Part shown: positions 1-9,300 of the stretch, piece after piece | Layout: each line of letters begins with the position of its first letter | Position numbering within the stretch: the first letter of the stretch is position 1 | Origin: Hymenobacter sp. GOD-10R | GTDB lineage: Bacteria; Bacteroidota; Bacteroidia; Cytophagales; Hymenobacteraceae | Reading direction: 5' to 3' | Length of the DNA: 64,000 bases | Assembly (NCBI RefSeq): GCF_035609205.1 | Contig: NZ_CP141184.1 | Coordinates: forward strand, 3,438,501-3,502,500 | Program-made: the position numbers and the translations under genes | Notes under the pieces: model-generated | Told to the model about the DNA's origin: nothing | The model's database searches: none | Seen by the model: the letters and a program-made list of their open reading frames with translations, nothing else

Positions 1-1
1 T

Positions 2-895
2 GGCTCGGGCGACTACCGCACCATTCAGGAGGCCGTGATGGCCGTGCGCGACTTCATGCAGGTAGAAGCCACCATCTTCATCAAGAACGGCACCTACAAG
101 GAAAAACTGCTGATTCCTTCGCAGAAGACGCATATCACGCTGCTTGGGGAAAGCAAGGAAGGCGTAGTCATCACTTTCGGCGACTACTCCGGCGATGCCG
201 AGAAGCACAGCACCTACACTTCCTCCACCGTGCGGGTGCAGGGCAATGACTTCACGGCCGAGAACATCACCTTCGAGAACTCCGCCGGGCGCGTGGGGCA
301 AGCCGTGGCCCTGCACGTGGAAGGCGACCGGGCTACTTTCCGCAACTGCCGCATGCTGGGCAACCAGGATACACTGTTCCTAGCCATTGAGAACAGCCGC
401 CAATATTACCAGGACTGCTACATCGAGGGCACCACCGACTTCATCTTTGGGGGCAGCACGGCCGTGTTTGAGCGCTGCACAATTCAGAGCAAAACCGACT
501 CCTACATCACGGCGGCTTCCACTACGCCGCGTCAGTCGTTTGGCCTTGTGTTTCTGAACTGCCAGCTCACGGCCGCCCCCGAGGCTAAGAAGGTATACCT
601 AGGTCGGCCCTGGCGCCCACATGCCCGCACCGTGTTTTTGAACACCGACATGGGCGCGCACATCCTGCCCGTGGGTTGGAACAATTGGGGTCAGCCGACC
701 AATGAACAAACGGTGCACTACGCCGAGTATCAGTCGAAAGGCCCGGGTGCTAACACCAAGGACCGAGTAGCGTGGAGCAGGCAGCTCACCACCAAGGAAG
801 CCAAAAGCTATACGCTCAAGAACATCTTCGCGGGTGCCGAGCCCTGGCTGCCGGAAGTAAAGCAAACGCAGCCTTCAGCGGCCGCTAAGCCATAG
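2..895 (+). CDS. Pectinesterase (CE8), 5' end outside the window
   Basis: Partial gene; the reading frame is open from base 2, so the true start lies upstream. Pectinesterases de-esterify homogalacturonan, releasing methanol and making it accessible to pectate lyase. Family landmarks appear in order: GSGDYRTIQEAV at the window edge, GQAVALHV, QDTLF (oxyanion Gln and catalytic Asp), TDFIFGG (second catalytic Asp) and LGRPW (substrate-binding Arg). The end is a short Ala/Pro tail, with no T9SS sorting domain, unlike the second pectinesterase at 2280-4868. It heads a co-directional pectin cluster with the esterase, second pectinesterase and pectate lyase that follow. Family assignment is firm; export signal and full length cannot be judged. 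Confidence 0.93.
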   Translation, partial: GSGDYRTIQEAVMAVRDFMQVEATIFIKNGTYKEKLLIPSQKTHITLLGESKEGVVITFGDYSGDAEKHSTYTSSTVRVQGNDFTAENITFENSAGRVGQAVALHVEGDRATFRNCRMLGNQDTLFLAIENSRQYYQDCYIEGTTDFIFGGSTAVFERCTIQSKTDSYITAASTTPRQSFGLVFLNCQLTAAPEAKKVYLGRPWRPHARTVFLNTDMGAHILPVGWNNWGQPTNEQTVHYAEYQSKGPGANTKDRVAWSRQLTTKEAKSYTLKNIFAGAEPWLPEVKQTQPSAAAKP

Positions 896-985
896 CCCAA
901 GCTAGCTTCTGGCGCTGCTGATGGCTGGCCTTTGGGAGTCATCAGCAGCTAGCAGCAACGTCTTAGAACATCAAAATAAACGCGA

Positions 986-1016
986 AAAGAAGCGCGGCCT
1001 GTAGCCCGCTTCTCTT
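986..1016 (+). terminator. Possible terminator after the first pectinesterase
   Basis: Inverted repeat AGAAGC...GCTTCT around a GC-rich centre (about 989-1012), followed by a pyrimidine-rich TCTTCTTCCT. The T-tract is interrupted and the stem imperfect, so this may be only a weak hairpin between two genes of one transcript. Confidence 0.4.
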
Positions 1017-1029
1017 CTTCCTGCTGCTC

Positions 1030-2031
1030 ATGTTTTTTCAAAAACCCTTTTCGCGGCTTGCTGCGGCGGCACTACTCGGCGGCGCCCTGCTGGCGAGCTC
1101 GGCTCAGGCGCAGCAGCTTCCTGCTCCCCGCGACACCTCGTTTACAGTACGCAGTGCCTTTCTCAAGGAGAAGAAGTATCACCCGAATATCAGCATTGCC
1201 CAGCCTCCGCTGCCGCCAACGGTACAGGCTGCTTACAACCTAACCTACTGCACCCTAGGTACGCACAACTTGCAGCTGGATGTTTTCTACCCCAAGGCCA
1301 AACGCAAAAAAGGCTACCCAGCGGTGCTATTCATTCACGGGGGCGGCTGGCGCTCCGGCGACCGGTCGAACCATATTCCCATGGCGCAGCAGCTGGCGGC
1401 CAAGGGTTACGTGACCGTAACGGCGGAGTACCGGCTCTCGACGGAAGCGCTGTACCCAGCGGCCGTTTACGACCTGAAAGCCGCTATTCGCTGGCTGCGC
1501 GCCAACGCCAAGCAGTACCCCATCGACACCACCAAAATTGCTGTATGGGGCTTCTCGGCCGGCGGGCAGTTGGCGGCGCTAGTCGGCACTACGAATGGGG
1601 ATAAGCAGCTGGAAGGCAGCGCGTGTACGACCAACCATTCGAGCAGCGTACAAGCTATCGTGGACGTGGACGGCACCCTAGCTTTCCTGCACCCCGAGTC
1701 GAGCGACTATACGGTGAGCGACAAGCCGACGGCTTCCAAGGACTGGTTTGGCGCTTCCCAAACGGAAAAGCCGGAGTTGTGGCAACAGGCCGCGGGCCTG
1801 AACCACGTCACGCCCCAGACCCCGCCCATTGTATTCATCAACAGCTCCATCGACCGGATGCATGCGGGGCGCGAAGACATGATCAAAAAGCTAGACACCT
1901 ACCGCATCTACCACGAAACGCACACCTTCCCCGACACGCCCCATACGTTTCCGCTGTTCAACCCCTGGTTTGAGCCCACGCTGAAGTACACGGCCGACTT
2001 TCTGGATAAGGTATTCCAAGTTAAACGGTAA
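1030..2031 (+). CDS. Secreted alpha/beta-hydrolase esterase
   Basis: 333-residue protein with a Sec signal peptide (Arg near the N terminus, a hydrophobic Ala/Leu stretch, cleavage likely after AQAQ). The fold is alpha/beta hydrolase of the hormone-sensitive-lipase/BD-FAE type: HGGGW supplies the oxyanion hole, GFSAGG holds the nucleophilic Ser, and the catalytic His is in the DTPHTF segment near the C terminus. Such enzymes deacetylate plant polysaccharides or hydrolyse small carboxyl esters. Lying between two pectinesterases and a pectate lyase, it most likely removes acetyl groups from pectin, but that specificity is inferred from context only. The ATG at 1030 places the signal peptide at the N terminus. 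Confidence 0.85.
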   Translation: MFFQKPFSRLAAAALLGGALLASSAQAQQLPAPRDTSFTVRSAFLKEKKYHPNISIAQPPLPPTVQAAYNLTYCTLGTHNLQLDVFYPKAKRKKGYPAVLFIHGGGWRSGDRSNHIPMAQQLAAKGYVTVTAEYRLSTEALYPAAVYDLKAAIRWLRANAKQYPIDTTKIAVWGFSAGGQLAALVGTTNGDKQLEGSACTTNHSSSVQAIVDVDGTLAFLHPESSDYTVSDKPTASKDWFGASQTEKPELWQQAAGLNHVTPQTPPIVFINSSIDRMHAGREDMIKKLDTYRIYHETHTFPDTPHTFPLFNPWFEPTLKYTADFLDKVFQVKR

Positions 2032-2279
2032 ACGCTCCCAGGCGCCTTCCTTCTGGCTTGCCACGAAATGGCGCTGCTTTCTGCGCAGAAGATGCAAAGA
2101 ACAAACAATACAATGCATAAATGATACAATGCACGGGGTCTAAATACTTTAACCTTTAGGGCTTAGCCGTTTAGTCTAAGCTAGCTACCCTTCCTATGGT
2201 GAGGACAGGTAGGCCCCAACCGTGGCTACTACCTATCCGCGCCCTCGTCTGCTCCTACTTACCATTCCAATTCCTACCC

Positions 2280-4868
2280 ATGAAACAATGCTTTACGCTA
2301 TTGCGGCACGCTGGTGCGGCCTGGCTGTTTGTACTGGTGGCGCTAACCGGCCACGCGCAGTCGTATGATGCGGTGGTGGCCAAAGACGGCACGGGCAACT
2401 TCACCACCGTGCAGGCCGCCATCAACGCCGCGCCAACGGGCCGCACCACGCCCTACACCATCTACGTCAAGAATGGCAAGTACAAAGAGAAGGTCACCGT
2501 CCCGACGACCAAGCCCTTTCTGCAACTGATTGGCCAGAGCGTGGCGGGCGTTATCCTCACCGGCGACGACTACAATGGGAAACCAAACCCCGCCGGTGGC
2601 ACCTTCAGCGCGACTACCTCGGCCACGGTGACCATCAGTGGGCCCGACTTCTCCGCCCTGAATATCACCTTCGAGAATACCACCGGCGACTCGCCCCAGG
2701 CGCTAGCCATGCGCATCACCGCCGACCGCGTGGCGTTTAAGAACTGTCGCTTCCTAGGCGGGCAGGACACGGTGTACACCAATACCAACAACGCGCGCAA
2801 CTACTTCAAAGACTGTTATATCGACGGCACCGTCGACTTCATCTACGGGGGTGCCCGCGGGCTGTTCGAGGGTTGCGTGATCTACCCCAAAACCCGGCGC
2901 GACGGCGGCAGTGGCGGCTATATCACGGCGGCTAATACCCCGCAGAACCAAGCCTACGGCTACGTGTTTCGCAAGTGCTACATTCCGGCCAACCGCGGCA
3001 CGACCACCTATACCCTAGGTCGGCCGTGGGGGAACGACGCCAGCAACACGAACGCCAACCGCTCTCACAACAAAGTGGTGTGGCTCAGTACCATCATGGG
3101 GCCCAACGTCATTAAGCCCGAGGGCTGGAGCAGCTGGGATGCCGGCACCAACACGAGCGTCATCACCTACGCCGAGTACAAAAGCCGGGACATCAGCGGT
3201 AACCTGCTGGATGTGAGCCAGCGCGTGCCATGGTCGATTCAGCTCACCGATGCTGATACGGCTACCTACACGCGCACTGCCATGCTCGGTACCTGGGACC
3301 CGTGCACGGTGTACCCGAACTTCTGCCCTAGTCAGGCTCCTGAAATTGCCATCACGAATTTCATGGCGGTAAAAGGCACGGCCACGGCCCCGTCGGCCTT
3401 CACTTGGAACGCTAGCTGGCCCATTGCGGACGTGCAGTACCAGGTATTGCGCAGCACAACGCGCAAGGGCTCGTACACGCTGTTATACACCACAACGGCC
3501 GCTAACGCCACCGACGTCAACTTTGCCGCGACAGATGCCGTTCCAGCACCAGGTGGCTCGTACTTCTACTACGTGCAGGCTAGCAAAGCCGGCATGACGA
3601 TGAACCGCAGCGACACCCTGCAAATTGCTCGCCCGAGCACCATTACCACCACGGGCGCCCTGCAACCCTTTTTGCAAGGCGTAGGACAGCCGTCGACGCC
3701 ACAAAGCGTGCAGGTGTCAGGCGAGAACTTGACCGCTGACCTGGTTATCACCCCGCCAGCAGGCTTCCAGGTTTCCAGCAACGGCACCACTTGGTACACG
3801 AGTACCACGCCACTTACTCTGGCCCAAACCGACAACACCGTCGCTAGCACCATTATCAGGGTGCGGCTGAACGCCTCGGCGGCGGGCACCTACAGCGGCA
3901 CGCTGACGCTAGCTAGTCCCGGCGCCACGGCCAGCACGCTGCCCGTTAGCGGCACAACGCAGACCGCGCCCTTGCCCCAATCCTCCGTCGTGCAATGGTG
4001 GCCCATGACGCGCAACAATCAGGACAGCACGGCCGTGCGCTCGGCGGCAGTGCTAGCTAGCGTGCCTAGCTTCCGCAAGTTGGTGCTCTCCAGCGGCTCA
4101 GCGACGGCCACCATTCCGCCTTATTCCGCGCAGTATGGGCAAGCCTTTGCCCCGCAAGCCGAGGGCGCGTGGCTGACCGCTGCCGGCGGCAATGGCGGCA
4201 ACCTCAACCGCACTTACTACGAGCAGTTTCAGGTGGTGCCCACCGGCGGGCTCACGATGCGAGTTGATTCGCTGCTGCTGACCTCGTACGTGACGGGTTC
4301 CACCAGCAGCACGAAGCTAGCAGTGGTTTGGTCGAAAACGGGTTTTTTCGCCGACTCGGCCGATGTGAGTGGCGGTTGGGGGCCGACCGGTTCGCTACTC
4401 AGCACCGCCAATGGAGGGTTCGCCACGCCTATTCTGCTAGGGAGCCAAAGCACCTACCGCTTGGCGTTTGCCGGCACCAGCGGCGTGACGCTGCAACCCG
4501 ACCAGCGCCTGACCTTCCGCGTGTACTACAGCTGTGGCTCGGGGTCCACGTCGGCGCGCTTTGCCACCCTACGCAACGTAGTGGTGAAAGGTGGCCTCAA
4601 CATCATTACCGCTACTCGTTCCGCGTCGGCTAAGGTATTGCAACTCTATCCGAACCCGGTGACCAACCAGGCCACGTTGGTGCATCCAGTGGCCGCTCAC
4701 GGGGTTGTGCGCATCTACTCCGCGCTGGGGCAATGCGTAGCCACCATCGCGTGCGCGGCGGGCAGCCAGCAAACTCCGCTGAACCTGCAAGGCCTTGCCA
4801 ACGGCCACTACCTGGTTCACTACACGGACGGACACCACTACTTCTCGGCGCCACTTCAGAAGCAATAG
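2280..4868 (+). CDS. Multidomain pectinesterase (CE8) with T9SS sorting domain
   Basis: 862 residues from the ATG at 2280. An upstream in-frame ATG at 2196 would add 28 residues before the signal peptide and is rejected. After the signal peptide (cleavage near GHAQ) the CE8 domain spans roughly residues 20-335: DGTGNFTTVQAAI, QALAMRI, QDTVY, VDFIYGG and LGRPWG hold the oxyanion Gln, two catalytic Asp and the Arg. Next come an Fn3-like module (about 345-450), a Bacteroidota Ig-like module (about 450-560), a beta-rich region of unknown fold, and a terminal type A sorting domain beginning LQLYPNPV. The protein should pass through the T9SS and be displayed or released. It has three more modules than the pectinesterase at 2-895, so the two are not simple duplicates. 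Confidence 0.93.
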   Translation: MKQCFTLLRHAGAAWLFVLVALTGHAQSYDAVVAKDGTGNFTTVQAAINAAPTGRTTPYTIYVKNGKYKEKVTVPTTKPFLQLIGQSVAGVILTGDDYNGKPNPAGGTFSATTSATVTISGPDFSALNITFENTTGDSPQALAMRITADRVAFKNCRFLGGQDTVYTNTNNARNYFKDCYIDGTVDFIYGGARGLFEGCVIYPKTRRDGGSGGYITAANTPQNQAYGYVFRKCYIPANRGTTTYTLGRPWGNDASNTNANRSHNKVVWLSTIMGPNVIKPEGWSSWDAGTNTSVITYAEYKSRDISGNLLDVSQRVPWSIQLTDADTATYTRTAMLGTWDPCTVYPNFCPSQAPEIAITNFMAVKGTATAPSAFTWNASWPIADVQYQVLRSTTRKGSYTLLYTTTAANATDVNFAATDAVPAPGGSYFYYVQASKAGMTMNRSDTLQIARPSTITTTGALQPFLQGVGQPSTPQSVQVSGENLTADLVITPPAGFQVSSNGTTWYTSTTPLTLAQTDNTVASTIIRVRLNASAAGTYSGTLTLASPGATASTLPVSGTTQTAPLPQSSVVQWWPMTRNNQDSTAVRSAAVLASVPSFRKLVLSSGSATATIPPYSAQYGQAFAPQAEGAWLTAAGGNGGNLNRTYYEQFQVVPTGGLTMRVDSLLLTSYVTGSTSSTKLAVVWSKTGFFADSADVSGGWGPTGSLLSTANGGFATPILLGSQSTYRLAFAGTSGVTLQPDQRLTFRVYYSCGSGSTSARFATLRNVVVKGGLNIITATRSASAKVLQLYPNPVTNQATLVHPVAAHGVVRIYSALGQCVATIACAAGSQQTPLNLQGLANGHYLVHYTDGHHYFSAPLQKQ

Positions 4869-5041
4869 TCGATAGCCCGCGAAGCTAGGTCTGGCGGCTT
4901 TCCCCTGGCAAGGGCTCTAGTGCTTGCTGCTTGCTTGAACGCTTGAAGCTAAGACAATTAATCGTCATAAGACGAGCGGTTTGTTATTTCTTAGGGCGTG
5001 CTCTTATTCTTCTTTTCTCTTACCCAAAACCCATCATCTTT

Positions 5042-6775
5042 ATGCATTTCTTTCCTACTCTTTCCTCCCCCACTACCCGAAAAAACCGGTTGCTCACGAC
5101 GGGCATTATGGCTGCATTTGCGCTAGCCGCCATGCCTGCGCAGGCGCAGCTAGTTGCCTTTCCGGGCGCCGAGGGCTACGGTCGCTTTGCCACCGGCGGT
5201 CGGGGCGGGCAAGTGGTTGAGGTCACGAACCTGAACGACTCGGGCGCGGGCAGCTTTCGGGATGCGTTCAACCAATTTCCGGGGCAGCCTCTTACCATTG
5301 TGTTTCGGGTGGGCGGTGTTATTGATCTCAAGACGGCGATCCGACCTAGCCGCTCGAATGTGACTATTGCTGGCCAAACGGCACCTGGCGACGGTATCTG
5401 CCTGAAGCGAAGCACCTTCAAGCTTTTCGGCAACAACATCATCGTGCGTTACATCCGCTCTCGGCCCGGCGACATCCAAGGCTCGAACAGCCCCGCCGTG
5501 TACGGCATGAACATGGAGAACTGCAAGAACTTCATCGTCGACCACTGCTCGCTGAGCTGGGCCATTGAGGAGGTCGGCACCTTCTACGACAACAAATACT
5601 CGACGGTGCAGTGGTCGATTTTCAGCGAAAGCCTAAACTCGTCCTTCAACGGCAAGGGCGACCACGGCTACGCCGGCGTATGGGGCGGGCAGTATTCCTC
5701 CTACCACCACAACCTAGTGGCCCACCACCACAGCCGCACCATCCGCTTCAACGGGTCCCGAGCCCACGACACCACGGCCATTGTCGATTACCGCAACAAC
5801 GTCATTTATAACTGGGGCAACAACAACGCTGCCTATGGCAATGAGGTTGAGATTAATGGCGGTTCGGGGCAGCTGAACCTAGTGAATAACTACTACAAAG
5901 CAGGCCCTGCCACCCCCGCCTCGCGCGCCAAACTCATCTTCGATAACACGAATGCGTACGACGCCGCCAACCCCAACAAGCCCTTTGCCACGGTGTATGC
6001 CAATGGCAACTACGTAAACAACTACCCCGCCGTGACGGCCGACAACTGGAACGGCGGCATTGTGGCGCGCTACTACCCAGTGGCGGCCCTGCTTCAATTC
6101 AAACAAGCGGCCCCCACCGCAGGCCTAGCTCCCATCACCACCCAAACCGCGGAAGATGCTTACCTAGCCGTATTGGAAAATGCTGGGGCCACATTGCCCA
6201 AGCGCGACGTCGTGGACGCGCGCATCGTGAACGAAACGCGTACGGGCACCGCTACCGGCAGCAGCCCTGGTGGCTCTGATACCTACGGCCTCAACCAAGG
6301 CATCATCGACACGCAGGAAGCGGTGGGCGGCTGGCCCTTGTACAACAACGGCACCGCCCCCACCGATACCGACCATGATGGCATGCCCGACACTTGGGAA
6401 GTAAACAATAGCCTGAACCCCAATGACCCTACTGACCGCAACAACCTGAGCAGCACTGGCTACACCATGCTGGAGACCTACCTCAACAGCCTAGTGCCCA
6501 CCACTGTGCTAGCCAACCGCTCACGCGCTGAGCAGCTCAGCGTGAAGGTCTACCCGAATCCCACGCAAAAGAGTCTAACCGTGACGCACCCCGCCTTTAA
6601 GGGTACGACCAACATCACGCTCTACACGTTCGAGGGTCGGCGCGTGACGGTCGTAGCCGTACAGCCAGGCACCACTAGCACCCAACTGACGCTTCCCACC
6701 TTAGCCGCCGGCCACTACTTGGTGCGCTTAACTAATGGTCAGGAAACGCTCTCCACTACTTTCATCAAGCAATAG
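5042..6775 (+). CDS. Pectate lyase (PL1-like) with T9SS sorting domain
   Basis: 577 residues from the ATG at 5042; the longer frame from 4931 adds 37 residues before the signal peptide and is unlikely. The mature protein begins QLVAFPGAEGYGR and carries the PL1 hallmarks GSGSFRDA, VFRVGGVIDL and NVTIAGQTAPG, then right-handed beta-helix rungs rich in Asn and His (VDHCSLSW, YHHNLVAHHHSR). It should cleave de-esterified homogalacturonan by beta-elimination, downstream of the pectinesterases. Near the C terminus is a calcium-binding, thrombospondin-3-like motif (DTDHDGMPDTWE), then a type A T9SS domain starting VKVYPNPT. A strong terminator follows, closing the pectin cluster. Confidence 0.93.
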   Translation: MHFFPTLSSPTTRKNRLLTTGIMAAFALAAMPAQAQLVAFPGAEGYGRFATGGRGGQVVEVTNLNDSGAGSFRDAFNQFPGQPLTIVFRVGGVIDLKTAIRPSRSNVTIAGQTAPGDGICLKRSTFKLFGNNIIVRYIRSRPGDIQGSNSPAVYGMNMENCKNFIVDHCSLSWAIEEVGTFYDNKYSTVQWSIFSESLNSSFNGKGDHGYAGVWGGQYSSYHHNLVAHHHSRTIRFNGSRAHDTTAIVDYRNNVIYNWGNNNAAYGNEVEINGGSGQLNLVNNYYKAGPATPASRAKLIFDNTNAYDAANPNKPFATVYANGNYVNNYPAVTADNWNGGIVARYYPVAALLQFKQAAPTAGLAPITTQTAEDAYLAVLENAGATLPKRDVVDARIVNETRTGTATGSSPGGSDTYGLNQGIIDTQEAVGGWPLYNNGTAPTDTDHDGMPDTWEVNNSLNPNDPTDRNNLSSTGYTMLETYLNSLVPTTVLANRSRAEQLSVKVYPNPTQKSLTVTHPAFKGTTNITLYTFEGRRVTVVAVQPGTTSTQLTLPTLAAGHYLVRLTNGQETLSTTFIKQ

Positions 6776-6831
6776 CAACCTAGCTTCTGTTTTCAATGAG
6801 CTAGCTCAAATAGTAGAAGCTAGGTTCCAGC

Positions 6832-6872
6832 AAGAAGGGCCACGGGTAATGTATCCGTGGCCCTTCTTTTTG
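6832..6872 (+). terminator. Rho-independent terminator closing the pectin cluster
   Basis: Perfect stem AGAAGGGCCACGG / CCGTGGCCCTTCT with a loop of about nine bases, followed directly by TTTTTG. It sits 57 bases after the pectate lyase stop codon. Confidence 0.92.
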
Positions 6873-7190
6873 TTAAACTATCACTACTGAGCTAACGCGG
6901 CGGGGTATCTACGAAGCATTGTCCGCGGATATGATTGAGCCCATTGTTGCTGTTTTATGAGATGGTATGGCTAGGTAATTATCTGGCCGCACAAGGACTA
7001 CTTTGCGTGTCAGACGTTGGCCGTCTTGTGTCAATTGGTATATGAAAGGCATCGGCCTGAACTAAGGCACCATAGATATGCAGAAGCCATGAGCTAGCTT
7101 ATAACAATCTCAGTTGACAGTATACAGATCGTAGTTGGGCGCGTACTACCTTGCACCTGAACCTAGCCTCTCCGAGCGGGTGTGACACGT
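6873..7190. other. Intergenic region upstream of the histidine kinase
   Basis: No coding potential seen. The only promoter-like string is CTACTTTGCG near 6998-7007, one base short of the Bacteroidota -7 consensus TAnnTTTG and without an obvious -33 TTTG. The kinase promoter may lie here, but the sequence does not settle it. Confidence 0.3.
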
Positions 7191-9179
7191 ATGGCTGCTT
7201 GTTTCCTGCGCGGGTGGTTAGTTGCCCTGCTGAATTTCTCGGCGCTAGCTGCTCCGGCACAGTCGCGGCGGCTACACGGCCTCTGGCAACAGCTCGCCCG
7301 GCACCCCGCCCCCGACGCTGCGCGTGAACGACTGCTCTGGCAGCTAGCTTTTGAGGAGGAGCTGCCCCGCACCCGGCAAGATTCGCTTGCTAGGCTTGCC
7401 GAAACGCTGGCTCACCGAGTAGGCGATACCAGCGGAGCCTTGCTAAGGCAACTGGTCGCGGCCCGGCGACGCATGCAAGCTGGCGAGCATGAAGCGGCCC
7501 AAGCGCAACTACAAGCTTTACTGCCCGCTACTCAGCGCCTACACGACCCTTGGTTGCGGACGCAGCTGCTCTTTGTGCTAGGCCGCAACCAGTGGGGTAC
7601 CACCCACCATGCCCGCGCCGAGGGGTATTGGTTGGCCGCCTGGGCCGTAGCCCAGCGTCAGCCCGACCTCGCCCTGCGCGCCCGCAGCACGTGGCTACTC
7701 GGCACCTTCTATAGTGATTATGCCCGGGCCATGGAGTGGCTGTTTCGCAGCCTGCACCTAGCAGAGCAAGCCGATGACCAAGCCGCGCAAGCTAACGCCT
7801 TCAGCAGCCTAGCCTATAACTATGCTCAGCTAGGGGATCCAATGCAGGCGCAGGCTTATTATCAGCGGGCACTACGTCTTAACCAGGCCATCCAGAGTCC
7901 ACCAGGGGTGCTGCGGGTGCTGCTCAACTCAAGCGAGTTTTACCTGGAGCAGGGCCAAGCCGAGCGCGCCCGCCGCGGCTACGAGCAAGCATTAGCCTAC
8001 GCTCGTTATCCTCAAGATCAGATGACGGTGGCCGGGGGGCTAGCGCAGGTTTATACGCAGCTAGGTCATTATGCCTTGGCTCGTCAGCACGCGCAACGAG
8101 CGCTGCAGCTAGCCCACCAGCTGCACGACGTAGGAGCCATTACGACGCTCTATGGCACGTTGGCCAACCTGCTGCTGCACGTCGGCCAACTCGACAGCGC
8201 CCGCCTCTACGGGGAGCGAGCGTACGCGCGGCGTCCCCCTGGTAGTCGGCAACCGATTATGCGCGATGTGTGCCAGATACTAGCGCAGACCTATGCCCGG
8301 CAAGGAAATTTTTCCCGCGCTTACCAGTTCCAGCTGCGCTACGACACGTACCGCGATACGCTCACCAGCCAGCAGGTGCTGACCCGCGCCAAGCAGGCCG
8401 CTGCGCGCTACCAACTAGCCCAGCAGCGGGCCCGGGCGCGGCTACGCAGCCGCGACCAAGAAGTGGTGCGGTTACGCCAGCAACGCACGCTGGCCGTGGG
8501 CGCCAGTCTGCTCGTGCTGCTGGCCGTGGGCGCCGGGCTAGCTGCCGTGCGGGCGCGCCAGCGCCGCCTGCTCCGCGAAGCAGAGCTGCGCACCCGCATT
8601 GCTGCCGACCTGCACGATGAGGTAGGGGCGCTGCTCACGCGGGTGACGATGCGCGCGGAGCTGCTTCACGACAGCCATTCAGGCCTGCCAGATGCTGGTA
8701 CCGAGGCCCTGCTCACTGACAGCCGCGCGGCCCTAACCACCATGCGTGACGTGGTATGGAGCATCGATGCGGGGGCTGACACCGTTGGGGCGTTACTCGA
8801 CCGTCTGCGCGACCACCTAGACCAAACCACCACCTCCACTACGCTGCGCACTCTTCTCACAACCGATGGCTTGCTAGATACCGAGCCCCTAGCACCGCAA
8901 ATGCGCCAGCACTTATACTTACTTGCGAAGGAGGCCATTACTAACGTCGTGCGCCATGCGCCAGAGGCAACTGAGCTGGACGTGCGCATTGGTCGGAACC
9001 GGGACGGTCTGTGGCTGCAAGTCTTAGACAATGGTCCCGCTTCCGTCCGTCCACCCGGCGTGGGAGGCCTCGGGCTGCGCAGTATGCAGCAACGGGCCCA
9101 GGCCCTGGGCGGGCAGCTCCGGGTGGGCCCGCGCCCCGATGGGCCTGGCTGGGAAGTTCGGCTGGCAGTGATATCCTAG
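7191..9179 (+). CDS. TPR-containing sensor histidine kinase (HisKA_3 type)
   Basis: 662 residues from the ATG at 7191; a GTG three codons earlier is also possible. Order: signal peptide (cleavage near APAQS), a periplasmic helical region with several tetratricopeptide repeats (about 60-400), a coiled linker, one transmembrane helix (LAVGASLLVLLAVGAGL, about residue 430), a HisKA_3 dimerisation domain with the phospho-acceptor in DLHDEVG, and a HATPase_c domain with N-box KEAITNVVRHA and G-box GVGGLGLRSM. This is the NarX/DesK-like class that pairs with LuxR-type response regulators, and such a regulator (9301-9927) lies tail-to-tail with it. The stimulus is unknown; the TPR region suggests protein or peptide sensing. 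Confidence 0.9.
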   Translation: MAACFLRGWLVALLNFSALAAPAQSRRLHGLWQQLARHPAPDAARERLLWQLAFEEELPRTRQDSLARLAETLAHRVGDTSGALLRQLVAARRRMQAGEHEAAQAQLQALLPATQRLHDPWLRTQLLFVLGRNQWGTTHHARAEGYWLAAWAVAQRQPDLALRARSTWLLGTFYSDYARAMEWLFRSLHLAEQADDQAAQANAFSSLAYNYAQLGDPMQAQAYYQRALRLNQAIQSPPGVLRVLLNSSEFYLEQGQAERARRGYEQALAYARYPQDQMTVAGGLAQVYTQLGHYALARQHAQRALQLAHQLHDVGAITTLYGTLANLLLHVGQLDSARLYGERAYARRPPGSRQPIMRDVCQILAQTYARQGNFSRAYQFQLRYDTYRDTLTSQQVLTRAKQAAARYQLAQQRARARLRSRDQEVVRLRQQRTLAVGASLLVLLAVGAGLAAVRARQRRLLREAELRTRIAADLHDEVGALLTRVTMRAELLHDSHSGLPDAGTEALLTDSRAALTTMRDVVWSIDAGADTVGALLDRLRDHLDQTTTSTTLRTLLTTDGLLDTEPLAPQMRQHLYLLAKEAITNVVRHAPEATELDVRIGRNRDGLWLQVLDNGPASVRPPGVGGLGLRSMQQRAQALGGQLRVGPRPDGPGWEVRLAVIS

Positions 9180-9255
9180 AGCAACGGAAAGTAAGCAGCC
9201 AAAACAGCTCATTTCTCGGGTTAGTCTCCCTCCTAGTGCTAGGCGTCGGTTGGAG

Positions 9256-9285
9256 GGGAAGCGGGACCTAGCTTCCCTTTGTTTG
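9256..9285 (+). terminator. Terminator between histidine kinase and response regulator
   Basis: Stem GGGAAGC / GCTTCCC with an eight-base loop, followed by TTTGTTTG. It lies in the convergent gap between the kinase and regulator and fits as the kinase terminator. Confidence 0.55.
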
Positions 9286-9300
9286 CGCGCTGGGGCTTGT

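Noticed and set aside
2196..2279. Longer N terminus for the second pectinesterase
   Set aside because: Adds 28 residues ahead of a complete signal peptide starting at 2280; the added part is Pro/Trp-rich and not signal-like.
4931..5041. Longer N terminus for the pectate lyase
   Set aside because: Adds 37 residues before the signal peptide that starts at 5042.
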